From positions 42,688,072 to 42,752,071 of the forward strand of contig NC_088714.1 in NCBI RefSeq assembly GCF_963576615.1: a stretch of DNA of 64,000 bases, written 5' to 3'. The notes under the pieces are model-generated. The model saw only the letters and a list, made by a program, of their open reading frames with translations, had not been told where the DNA came from and ran no database searches. The position numbers and the translations under genes are program-made. The stretch comes from Watersipora subatra (lineage: Eukaryota > Bryozoa > Gymnolaemata > Cheilostomatida > Watersiporidae). This document shows, piece by piece, positions 55,701-64,000 of the stretch (within the stretch, counting starts at the first letter, position 1; every line of letters starts with the position of its first letter).

Positions 55701-58700
55701 TATACAAATTTTCAATATTTGCCGAAAGCTTTTAGCGAATGTTGAAGCATAAAATGTAATTTCCAAAATATGGCATTTAAAAATTCTCATAATAGCTTTT
55801 TAAGTAAAATGAAAGGTGGGAGAGATTATACATGAAACAAAATAATATGAAAGTATGTAAATTAAATTCAATTACATATACATAGTGTAAATGAAAGGAA
55901 CTGTTAGTTATATGCCTCCAACAAACTGGGTTTGCTGGTATCCAATTGAACATTTACAAATTTATAAAATGATGTCACGACTGTAAAAATGATACGATTT
56001 TAATGCGCTTGAAAATCCTATCTATGAGAAACAAGCTCAATCTGTAGAGGAATTATTTTAGGATTATATAGTGTTGTCGAATTATATAGTATCAGACTAG
56101 TGAAAGGTTGCTTATGTATGACTAGCTGAATGTCCGGCGTTGCCCGGGTAATAAAAAAGTATTCGCACAGAAAATTTAATTTATTTCACATATACAACAT
56201 TTACCATTCTAATTTTCAAACTTCATATCATGAGAAAAGTGTTTTGTGAGATTCAAATAAATTAAGAGAAAAAATAAAACAACTGTATAGATGTTTAAAT
56301 GTGAAATAATTAACAGGTAATGGCTAGATAAAGTCTGTTCTACTACAATGATTACGATGAAAAATGATTTGGTACTGATATTACCTGACAATTACTGAAA
56401 ATTAATACAGATTGAAAAAACAAAATAAAATCATGAATATGTAGAATTAATAATAGCAATTCTTGCATAGAAGTGTGTGTATAAAAAAGGTTACTGTTCC
56501 ACTAGAAGCTATCCATCAAAACTTTGAATACGACGATACGATACTGGTACCTGTTGATACTGGTACAAATGTAAAAATGAGATATTGTACTGTCTTTGTC
56601 AGATACTCCGTCTTACCAAATGGATAGGGAATGTAGAGGCAATTCCTACTCGAGCAGAATACAATTGTCCACATGAAAATTATTTAGCTTTTACAGATTT
56701 AGCGATCGACCCTAGGACAAACCGGAAAAAGGAGTGTAATAGCACATTTGAAATTGAAATGGCATATTTGAAAGTTACAAATTTAAAAAAATAGGTAATG
56801 GGTTAAAAATAACCTTTAAAAAATTTCGACAAAGCACACAAAAGATAATATTAATTAATAATAAATCAATCAATAAAGCAATCAATAAGTCAATAAGGAT
56901 AGATAAAAAGCTGAGAATAATAAGAATGACTTAGCCTTGTGATTACGCGCTCACTTGGTTGTTGACTTGTGATTTGATTGTCGCGAGCTCAAATTTAGTG
57001 TAAAACGATTTCTGGTTTCAAGATTTTAACCGCTATAACTAAACAGACAAATGACAGACAAACACCAAGATATATAGATATAGGTTTTATAACTGTTTAG
57101 TGGATTACAGTATCCAGTAATTAGCATATAACCAATGTTTTCTCTCTCCTTGAAATTGCATAAGCATGATTATTGATCAGCCTCTTGCAGTCATTAAATA
57201 CTAACCAGCTTGACGTCTGCCAAAGTCTACTGTAGCCAATTTGATTTTGGTCAAGCCATAACTTTCAGCTTACGTGAAGTTGGTCTAGATTTGTTATAAA
57301 AATGTTTGTAGTAGCAGACTCTCATCAAGTAACACTTTCTACACTTTTTAAATCACTTCTCTTAGCATACTTCTTAAGTCATTTACTGTCTCAAAAATGT
57401 TCAGTTTTCATGTATTCCTTGAATGTCATTTCTTTTTGCTAGAAAAAATAATTTTTATTACAGTCATTTTTTCGATGTTCGACCATTCAGACATGAGAGA
57501 GTTGTCTCACACTGCTTTTCTGTTATTTTATCTACTAGCCCGATACACTACAGTCATTTTTTATTTCATTCTAGTATAATTATTACTAGTACTCTGGCAG
57601 TCCCGTACCCCATGCAAGATCATCATGTGTAATAAGTATGGGCACAATTATTCCATGAAGCTACAACGTGGGCGAGTCGCGCAGTTGGTAGCGTGCTTGA
57701 CTGCTAAGCTGAATAATTGAGTTCAATTCCTGTGTGTTGCATTTTTTGTTATTTTTGGCTCTTATTATAGTAAAGATTTTTTATATTTTGTTGTTATTTC
57801 AAATTCGTGCTATTATGTAATTCTCATTAAGTTACCTGACATGGTTGTAATTGTGTCATAGTTGGTTTTACATGTGCAGAAAAGAGCATGGGTACCAGTT
57901 GATAAAGACTACAAGTGGATTGGTCGCTTACCCATCGAGGCTAGAGATCGAGCTACGAAGCCTCCCCTTAAAAAGTCCGATTGTGAAGTTCTTCTTATGA
58001 TTGGAATGATCGGCGCAGGCAAAAGTCATTGGATCGCTAAAAAAGTGGAAATGGAACCAGAGAAGCACTGGAATGTTATTGGCCTGCCAGAGATGCTTCA
58101 GAAAATGAAGGTATTGAAAGACTTTCCTTTAACCCTGTGAACCCTGATGACCGGTATTCCAGCGTTCACATGGCTCTGTTTACAAATACAGTTTTCCAGT
58201 AACAGCGCAAACCAATCAAATTAATCTTTACATAGGGAGTTAGACTGGAAATTTTAATTCCATTTTTTCAAATCTCTTTTATCAACTTCCTTCATTATTA
58301 TAGCAATTTTAGTGGGATGATATCTCAAAAAATTTGATACGGCTCATTTGTTGATATGTGATAAATGATTATGATGCAAATTAAGAATTATGTGATACTA
58401 GCTGTAATTTCGCTAATGCTTTTATGTCAGAAAACGATGATGAACATGTATTTGATGGATATGATACTGCAAACATTTTTAGAATTTGTTAAAATCATAA
58501 AGAATTTTATGGTTCTAGCCCAAAAAAACTGAAACTAAATTTTTTATTTGGTGACATTTGTTGTGTGTTGTTGGACAAATTTTCCAGTGTTTACAATGTT
58601 TAACTAAATATAATTTGATTGTGAGCACATTTAAATATATTTAATAAAAGTTTTCAAAGAGTCCTACTTTTTGACAGATTGTCCAGGGATACTGACATAC

Positions 58701-61700
58701 ATTGACGAAAATGGCCAGGGTTCCAAGGGTTAAACTTCAGCTTTATCCTAGGCTTGCTTCGCATTTCCTCTCATTTTTTGTAAAATGATCAGATCTGTTA
58801 AGCATGCCTATTACTCCACTGAGTATAAGGATATTTGTAGGATTTCGAGGTTCACATCCTGTTCAGTGTGTAAGATGTCATTAGCTATCTTACTTGGATA
58901 TCTTTTGCAGAAGTTGTTTTATGAGCCATGAGATGGCCTCATGAAGTAGCTTTTTTATATTGATGGAGACGTTTTCATTGCAGGTTGAAGGGGTCGAGAC
59001 TTCTCAGTGTTATAATGGTCGTTGGGACGATCTGTGTGATGTAACAAACACCGGTCTTAAAAAGCTTCTGCCAGTAGCAGCCACTAAATTTAGAAATTAC
59101 ATTATCGACCAGGTAAGTGTATGACTTCAGCCACAACCATGGACTATCTGATGGTAAAGAAGCCATGATCTAGAGATTATAGCAGATGACTGAGTGCGCT
59201 GTGAGGCACACCAGCAGGTTAACACATACCGATATCTGAAACCTAACAAGGCTTCAACATACACATGCTGGCCACATATCAGACTTGATCATACTAATGC
59301 TTCAAGCATAACAGGAGCCGCAACAGACCAATGTCTAAAAAGTAATAAGACCCTAACGTGTCACTGTCTAAAATAAGAATACTTAAACATACCAATGTCT
59401 AAGACATAACAATTCTGTAACATGCCAACAGATTTCCACTATAAGTTGTTTCCTGTAATTTGGGATTTCATTTGTCTCGTTTCTTTTGATTTTTGGCGAT
59501 CTGGTAATAGCTAGCAGACCCCAAAAATATCAGCTGTTACTAAAGTCTGTTGTTTTCATTTTAACTAGTTAGACTAGCCAGCCTAACTACGCATCTAGCT
59601 AGGCTAGATGTCTGTTGTGCATTTTCGCTGATGTGCGAGTCATCAATAGAGGCATCAAATGTTGATTCTGCTAACTTGAAGCTTGCTTTTACTCAAATTT
59701 AACAAATTAGTATGTATCTTGCTATTACAATAGCTTATGACGCATTCTATTTCATAAACAAGTTTTTATTGCAGTATTTATAATAAAAATGCTTGCTAAC
59801 AAAATCTAAAAGTTTTAATCGGTGTCAGCAATTCTGCTAAATGTATTAGTGTCTTTTAAGGCATTAATTGAACCAATTTTTACACAAGCATTATGGTACA
59901 TAATATCTGAATCAGCATCGAAAAGGTAATACTAGGTCAATAGTTACCTGCTCAAGGTCGTCGGCTAAATCCGATTTTTGAAGGTTGTGCAATGCTCATG
60001 ATGCCACTGTAATCAAAAACAAACTGATTTCAATGATGCAAATTATTTCAATAATTCTCAGATATTGTTATTTTTTTACCACTGATTAATAAAATTCATT
60101 AAAGATCTACATGTAGGGCGGTGTGGTTTCACCCATTAACCCCACAGTAAACCATGTGACATGTGTGTAACAACAGTTTTGTAGAGTCACCCTACCCTAA
60201 ATATGGATCTAAGTAGAAAACTTCTGCTTAGGCCGGGAAGAGCAATCTGGTAGCTACACAATGATGCTAAAATTGAAAATTGATTGGTTTACAACGAGTC
60301 ATGTGACCTGGGGCCATTTTTACTTAGTTCCTTCCAAATTTGAAGTACAGTAACTTGTTAAAAACACAATAACTATCAAGCTGGAAAATAGAAGCATCAC
60401 AATGTGTCACTATATGTTACATGATAAAAAACTAGTGTGATAATATGAAATGGCAATTTTTGTTTTTTATATTGTAAATTATATAAGTGCCAAATGATGT
60501 AAATTGAAGTGAGACATTTAATGTCTTGCTCAACTTTGAGTCTTGGTAAATCAAACGGTGTGACATTGATCAAAAAGGTTTTATGACTGACTTTAACCAG
60601 AGTAGCTATAGTTTTCCAACATATTGTTTCATCTTCTCGTGTTCATGAACTGAATCTTTGAAATAGCATGGCCTAGCGAGTAGTTTGAGATTACAACATG
60701 TCGTAAAACATAGTCTCGCTTCCTAGCTAATATGAACGTACTAGTATTGTGACATATGATTAATTATATGACAGACAAATGTGTACGAAGGAGCTCAATC
60801 TAGGAAGATGCGGCCCTTTAAAGGCTTCAAGCGAAAAGCTGTTGTCGTTCTGCCGCCAGATGAAGTGTATCGAGAGAGACTTGAAAAACTGAAGAATACT
60901 CAGAAAAGACGTGTTCATGAAGATGCCATTCTGGAAATGAAAGGTAGTATCATATTACTAGGGAAAAGGGTTTGCAAGTTACATGATTACAGCTAAACCC
61001 TTTAGTGGTACAGTTGTATGTACACCGAGCAATATGTGTAGTTACTAAGCACCAGGTTTCATATTTGGAGTTATCATATCTTTGGAGTTACTTAGTTACA
61101 CATTTTATCTCACCTATTTCCCAGAGTTCCTCAGTTTGTTCTACGGAAATCAAAACTTGAATATTAATTTTGAACACTTCATTTTGTGTCTTTTTTTATC
61201 TTGTTTATCCATGTCTTTGTCAGATCGAGAGAACAGCCATCACTTTGGGTTGCTCAATAATTAATTTCCTTTTGAATTTAAAATCATTTGATGAATTACA
61301 CATACCGTAAAACCTCTATTTGAACGCCGTACTGCTCTATTTTTCAACCCTTCCACCAGGGTGGCATTTTAATAGAGGTGATGATCAAATAGAGTGGTGC
61401 TGTATTTTTTCACTAGCCCATCAGAGTTTTGGAAACTACATTTAACCCATATACAGGCGAAATGATGCCGATGTCACTCATATTTTGCAATTTCCTTCAG
61501 GTGGAGCAAAAATTGGCCAAAATTCCGTCGCACAGCATTTTTGTTAAACCGTTTTTTATTTATGTCGAAGTATTAGTCCGAGTTAAACAAGGTTAACTCA
61601 TCCTTTAAGTTAACAATCCTTATAAGCAGTAAAAACTCTAGTTTTTGTGTCCATATTTTATGATCAAGTGTTCATTTTTAGTTATTATCTTGATTTTGTG

Positions 61701-63581
61701 TGCACTTAGTATTGCACTCTTGACTGTCAGCGAAGACTTACTAACTTGACTTACATTTAGTTCATATACATTCCTACACCTGAAACTCATCAAAATTCTA
61801 CTTCGCAAGGTTTAGACATGTCAAGGTCATTCTGTTAGACGATGCAATTTTCTTTTTTATCTAAATGTAGATACTCAGCAATGAACAGTCAAATAGTCAT
61901 CATACGTGGTTTCCGAGTGGTAGACATTTAGCCAAAGAACTAAGTCACTGTGTATATGAAAATTATTACTCAATATTCGCTATTCGACTAGAATCTTCAA
62001 TTTCGCTTGATCAAGTGAAAAGGGCTCATTAACCTAACAATAAATTTGAATGAAAAATATTTTTGTGAATTTTGCATTTTTGTGAATGGCATTTCAAGTT
62101 TATTAAAGAATTACAAGTTTGTGTGTGGCAGTAAACAGTAAAGAGGGCAGTTAAAATTGAAATTATGTCTACAAACAAGTAGAGGATTTCCATAGGATCT
62201 CAACTCCGCGACATTCAAATCGCAAGTCTACAAACAAGTGCGCCTAGCCACTAGGCTAAGCTGTTCTTATCTTTTCTAATGTTCTTACATATAAATATAT
62301 CCTTATCCCAATTGCACATGCAAAATATACACTTTTTATTAAATAATATTACCTTTTACTATTGTTATTTTTTGAAATGTTTTTTTACCTATTTTGTGAA
62401 CGTGCCATTTCAATTTCAAATTTGTCATTGCACTCCTATTGCCGGTTTCGGTAAATCCGTAAAAGCTAAATACTTTTTATGTGAAAAAATATATTATCTG
62501 GAGTAGGAATTTGATCTACATTTTCTCTCCGTTTGGTCAGACTAAGTATCAGAGAAAGAAAGTCTAATATCTCATTTTTATGTTTGTACCAGTATCGAGA
62601 GGTACCAGTATCATTTATCAAAACTATGAATACAGCGAGCTTATGCTGCAACAGTAAACTTTTTTATACTCATTTCCATATACTCAGCGGTTATTTGTTC
62701 TCTTAATTTATTTGAACTGCACAAAAATACTTTTCTCATGATTTGAAGTTCAAAAGTTAGAATGGTGAATGTTGTATATGCTAAATAAAATAAGTTTTCT
62801 GCGCAAAGATTTTATTACCCGGGCAATACCGGGCATTCAACTCCGCCTTCAGTGACTTCAACTGCGCATAGCGATCAATATAGTGAATATATTTATTACA
62901 TCGGTTAAAATACGCATAATGACATTGCGTCACACGCAACGATTGCTAGCTGGGTCACGGCTACACTAGATGATAATGGTAATAAAAACAACTTATAAAC
63001 AACTGGAGGTAGTGTAGTGTATAGGTAATGTAGGTAATGTAATGTTTATAAGCTGTTTTTATTACCCGTGCAACGCAAGGCATTCAGCTAGTAGCATAAG
63101 ATACATATGTAGATAAACAGCTGAATGTGAAAGGTCAGACGGAGTGAGCGACTAAAAGCCAAGGAAAGGTGCGGTAGATACGAAAAGATAATAATTGATT
63201 TATAGATAATAGTTGAGGGAGGGCAACTCCCAAAAGATATTTGGTCTGTTCAGTCATTCAGTGTGTTCGGCTTTTCGTATCTACCGAGGAAAGGTGGCCA
63301 AAGGTAGAAAGCTATTTGTAAGATAATTTATATTTTATTACACTTTATAAATATGCCTATAAAGTAATAGCCAGTCTTTCTGGTTGTAGCAAACTTCCAC
63401 ATACCAGTGGCTGGGAGAAGGGAGGGATTAGATTACAGTTTTGATGAAGTTATCTACACAGAAGGGAATGCAGCGGATGCAGCCAAGCTAATAGAAGAGT
63501 ATAATATCCAAGGTCAGAAGAAGTTCAAGCGGATCTCAAAGCAATATCATAAGCGAGATGAAAAGGTCAAGCTGCGTGCAG
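49680..63581 (+). CDS. HNRNPUL1: hnRNP U-like protein (SPRY + P-loop kinase-like), continues past window
   Basis: Exons 49680-49798, 50292-50424, 52663-52829, 52928-53047, 53189-53401, 54399-54554, 57880-58110, 58984-59112, 60775-60943 and 63390-63581 join in one frame of about 542 codons. After a low-complexity N-terminal part comes a SPRY domain (FGFAYMWAGARANYGV, ARIGWSISGQDFQLGETPYS, MVTISFSKNGEPA, NSLYPHVASKNMALCVNFG). A polynucleotide-kinase-like P-loop domain follows (LLMIGMIGAGKSHWIAKK, HWNVIGLPEMLQKMK, KFRNYIIDQTNVYEGAQSRK, MRPFKGFKRKAVVVLPPDE). This order is that of hnRNP U, UL1 and UL2, nuclear RNA-binding and chromatin/DNA-damage proteins. The N-terminal SAP domain usual in this family was not found; it may be in an upstream exon. 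The C-terminal RGG region would be beyond the right edge. Closest paralogue not decided. Confidence 0.93.
50292..50424 (+). CDS. HNRNPUL1: hnRNP U-like exon, N-terminal region
   Basis: Acceptor atttgtaag, donor a|gtaagt, phase 0 in, phase 1 out. Ser/Ala/Pro-rich, no domain (TTSSSSELVDTLSGPAAGPA). Confidence 0.65.
50425..52495. other. hnRNP U-like intron
   Basis: No exon seen. A short 15-bp repeat around taacgtctgctg lies at about 51140-51210. Confidence 0.5.
52496..52625 (+). repeat. About 59-bp tandem repeat, nearly 3 copies, before an acceptor
   Basis: Unit gcatattgtgtctagactga + ggtaggcctccctttagtt; ends about 37 bp before the acceptor at 52662. Confidence 0.85.
52663..52829 (+). CDS. 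HNRNPUL1: hnRNP U-like exon leading into SPRY
   Basis: Acceptor atcctgtctag, donor gtt|gtaagt. Acidic segment, then TDWVESEKTQLDKYHSDINM, matching the family's strand before SPRY (LDTYNCDLHF in vertebrates). Confidence 0.85.
52928..53047 (+). CDS. HNRNPUL1: hnRNP U-like SPRY exon 1
   Basis: Acceptor ctttaatttag, donor aag|gttggt, phase 0. FGFAYMWAGARANYGVSLP is the family's hallmark WSGARA/YGV segment. Confidence 0.92.
53189..53401 (+). CDS. HNRNPUL1: hnRNP U-like SPRY exon 2
   Basis: Acceptor tatttttaag, donor ctg|gtatgg, phase 0, 71 codons. ARIGWSISGQDFQLGETPYS and FVDYGEPFGVGDIITSYL match SPRY core strands. A tandem repeat starts at its donor. Confidence 0.92.
53398..53715 (+). repeat. 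About 60-bp tandem repeat beginning at a splice donor
   Basis: Five to six diverged units of ctggtatgatcagacaactc + ttcatctattatattatcac + tttgta. The first unit overlaps the exon-intron border cctg|gtatgg, so most later units carry a copy of the donor. Confidence 0.88.
53720..54398. other. hnRNP U-like intron
   Basis: A ttactttctcttctattctc duplication lies near 53990-54040 and a gggatttctcattta duplication near 54250; no gene content. Confidence 0.5.
54399..54554 (+). CDS. HNRNPUL1: hnRNP U-like SPRY exon 3
   Basis: Acceptor atgactttag, donor gtg|gtacgt, phase 0. NDDMVTISFSKNGEPAKQAY and LYPHVASKNMALCVNFGF complete SPRY. Confidence 0.92.
54948..55198. mobile_element. Half copy of the 36463-36921 MITE
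   Basis: Shares cttgaaacatcctggcagtc, the acatcaaaaacaatc region and the end ctaaaattttgtgcaaattt. Its other arm is missing or too diverged. Confidence 0.7.
55200..56115. other. hnRNP U-like intron, no feature seen
   Basis: AT-rich, no supported exon on either strand. Confidence 0.5.
56118..56310 (-). repeat. Interspersed repeat B, reverse copy
   Basis: Begins ctagctgaatgtccggcgtt + gcccgggtaataaaaa and runs into the catatcatgagaaaagtgtt segment shared with 30017-31000. Confidence 0.75.
56935..57090 (+). repeat. tRNA-derived SINE (tail type 2), diverged
   Basis: gcgctcacttggttgttgac head, aagattttaaccgctataac and gacagacaaacaccaagata tail. Confidence 0.5.
57615..57785 (+). repeat. tRNA-derived SINE (tail type 1)
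   Basis: tcatgtgtaataagtatggg, tRNA-like cgcgcagttggtagcgtgct with B-box-like gagttcaattcctg, end cttattatagtaaagatttt. Confidence 0.75.
57880..58110 (+). CDS. HNRNPUL1: hnRNP U-like exon with Walker A P-loop
   Basis: Acceptor acatgtgcag, donor aag|gtattg, 77 codons. CEVLLMIGMIGAGKSHWIAK contains GxxGxGKS and then NVIGLPEMLQKMK. hnRNP U-family members bind or hydrolyse ATP here or use it as a scaffold; activity cannot be judged from sequence. Confidence 0.93.
58111..58983. other. hnRNP U-like intron, no feature seen
   Basis: No repeat or exon recognised. Confidence 0.5.
58984..59112 (+). CDS. HNRNPUL1: hnRNP U-like P-loop domain exon
   Basis: Acceptor ttcattgcag, donor cag|gtaagt, 43 codons. 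YNGRWDDLCDV... and ATKFRNYIIDQ, the Walker B-like strand of the family. Confidence 0.92.
59113..60774. other. hnRNP U-like intron
   Basis: Weak repeats of aacataccaatgtctaaaac type at about 59200-59420; otherwise nothing seen. Confidence 0.5.
60775..60943 (+). CDS. HNRNPUL1: hnRNP U-like P-loop domain exon
   Basis: Acceptor tatatgacag, donor g|gtagta. TNVYEGAQSRKMRPFKGFKR and VVVLPPDEVYRER, HEDAILEMK: the most conserved block of hnRNP U proteins. Confidence 0.93.
61305..61425. mobile_element. Fragment related to the 38742-39788 element
   Basis: accgtaaaacctctatttga + acgcc start and a nearby taatagaggtgatgatcaaa segment match its ends. Confidence 0.6.
61430..62685. other. hnRNP U-like intron, no feature seen
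   Basis: AT-rich; short frames without splice support. Confidence 0.45.
62690..63095 (+). repeat. Interspersed repeat B, two pieces
   Basis: 62690-62850 ends ttacccgggcaataccgggc + attcaact; 62900-63095 ends ttacccgtgcaacgcaaggc + attcagctagt. Confidence 0.7.
63390..63581 (+). CDS. HNRNPUL1: hnRNP U-like exon, last in window
   Basis: Acceptor ctggttgtag, donor g|gtgcgt, phase 1-1. ANFHIPVAG then SFDEVIYTE and LIEEYNIQGQK match the end of the kinase-like domain. The gene continues to the right. Confidence 0.88.
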
Positions 63582-64000
63582 GTGCGTATCATCTTGTGAC
63601 TTCTTTATTATTCATTCATATTTAATGCCTAAATTCAAGATTATGGCTCTTCATTTATTCAAAGATGTACAGTTGCAATGTCTGTGTGGTAATGTAAAAA
63701 TCTGTGTGGGGCAGACAGCTTCATTCGCTTTCTGGAATACTTTGTAATGGTTCAGCACATGTGTCTAGGGGTGGTGGAGCAAGCTATCATATGGTCATTT
63801 TAACTAAAATGTAATGTAAGTTGACTATGTAGATTATGTGATACTGTATGTAATATATGATAACTCCAAATTACACCGCAATTAAAAAAGCGCTTGCTGT
63901 TTACTGACTTTTGTGAGCCAGTGACACTAAATGAGACTTGTTGTACGCCGAACCAATGGAAAGCAAAGGTCCAAGACACAAAACTAACAAATGAGCCAAA
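63582..64000. other. hnRNP U-like intron to window edge, no feature seen
   Basis: Follows the 63581 donor; no exon or repeat recognised. Confidence 0.5.

Overview
This is animal nuclear DNA. Coding exons are short, flanked by GT...AG introns in consistent phase, and separated by long, AT-rich, repeat-packed introns. An intron-containing tRNA-Arg(UCU) gene, tRNA-derived SINEs and several DNA-transposon families are also present. A gene that I read as the selenoprotein SelL, a family reported mainly from aquatic animals, together with a membrane lectin-sushi protein, suggests a marine invertebrate. A mollusc or other lophotrochozoan is plausible but not proven by the sequence.

Four protein genes can be assembled. 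(1) Positions 443-16643, + strand: the 3' part of CEP78 (centrosomal/ciliary leucine-rich-repeat protein), eight exons; its 5' exons lie before the window. One of its introns holds the tRNA-Arg gene. (2) About 17548-31668, + strand: a type I membrane protein with one C-type lectin domain, five sushi/CCP domains, a transmembrane helix and a short tail. It is selectin-like but has no EGF module. (3) 32325-35577, - strand, tail-to-tail with gene 2: a thioredoxin-like protein whose redox site is written TGA-GGA-CCG-TGA, i.e. Sec-Gly-Pro-Sec (UxxU). A SECIS-like hairpin lies about 90 nt after the stop and before an AATAAA. This matches selenoprotein L, and an ordinary gene finder would cut it at the first TGA. 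(4) 49680 to beyond 63581, + strand: an hnRNP U-like protein with a SPRY domain followed by a P-loop kinase-like domain; it runs off the right edge.

Between genes 3 and 4 (about 36-49 kb) lies a transposon-rich block. It holds a MITE, a hAT element with a perfect 8-bp target duplication, two TA-flanked elements, and a decayed LTR-type retroelement with gag-like remnants and several diverged repeat copies.

Introns across the window carry many minisatellites (units of 13, 21, 27, 32, 37, 46, ~60 bp) and long inverted repeats. Several minisatellites begin at a splice donor or end at a splice acceptor, which recurs in three of the genes. The strongest unusual signal is the diselenide-type UxxU gene with its SECIS.
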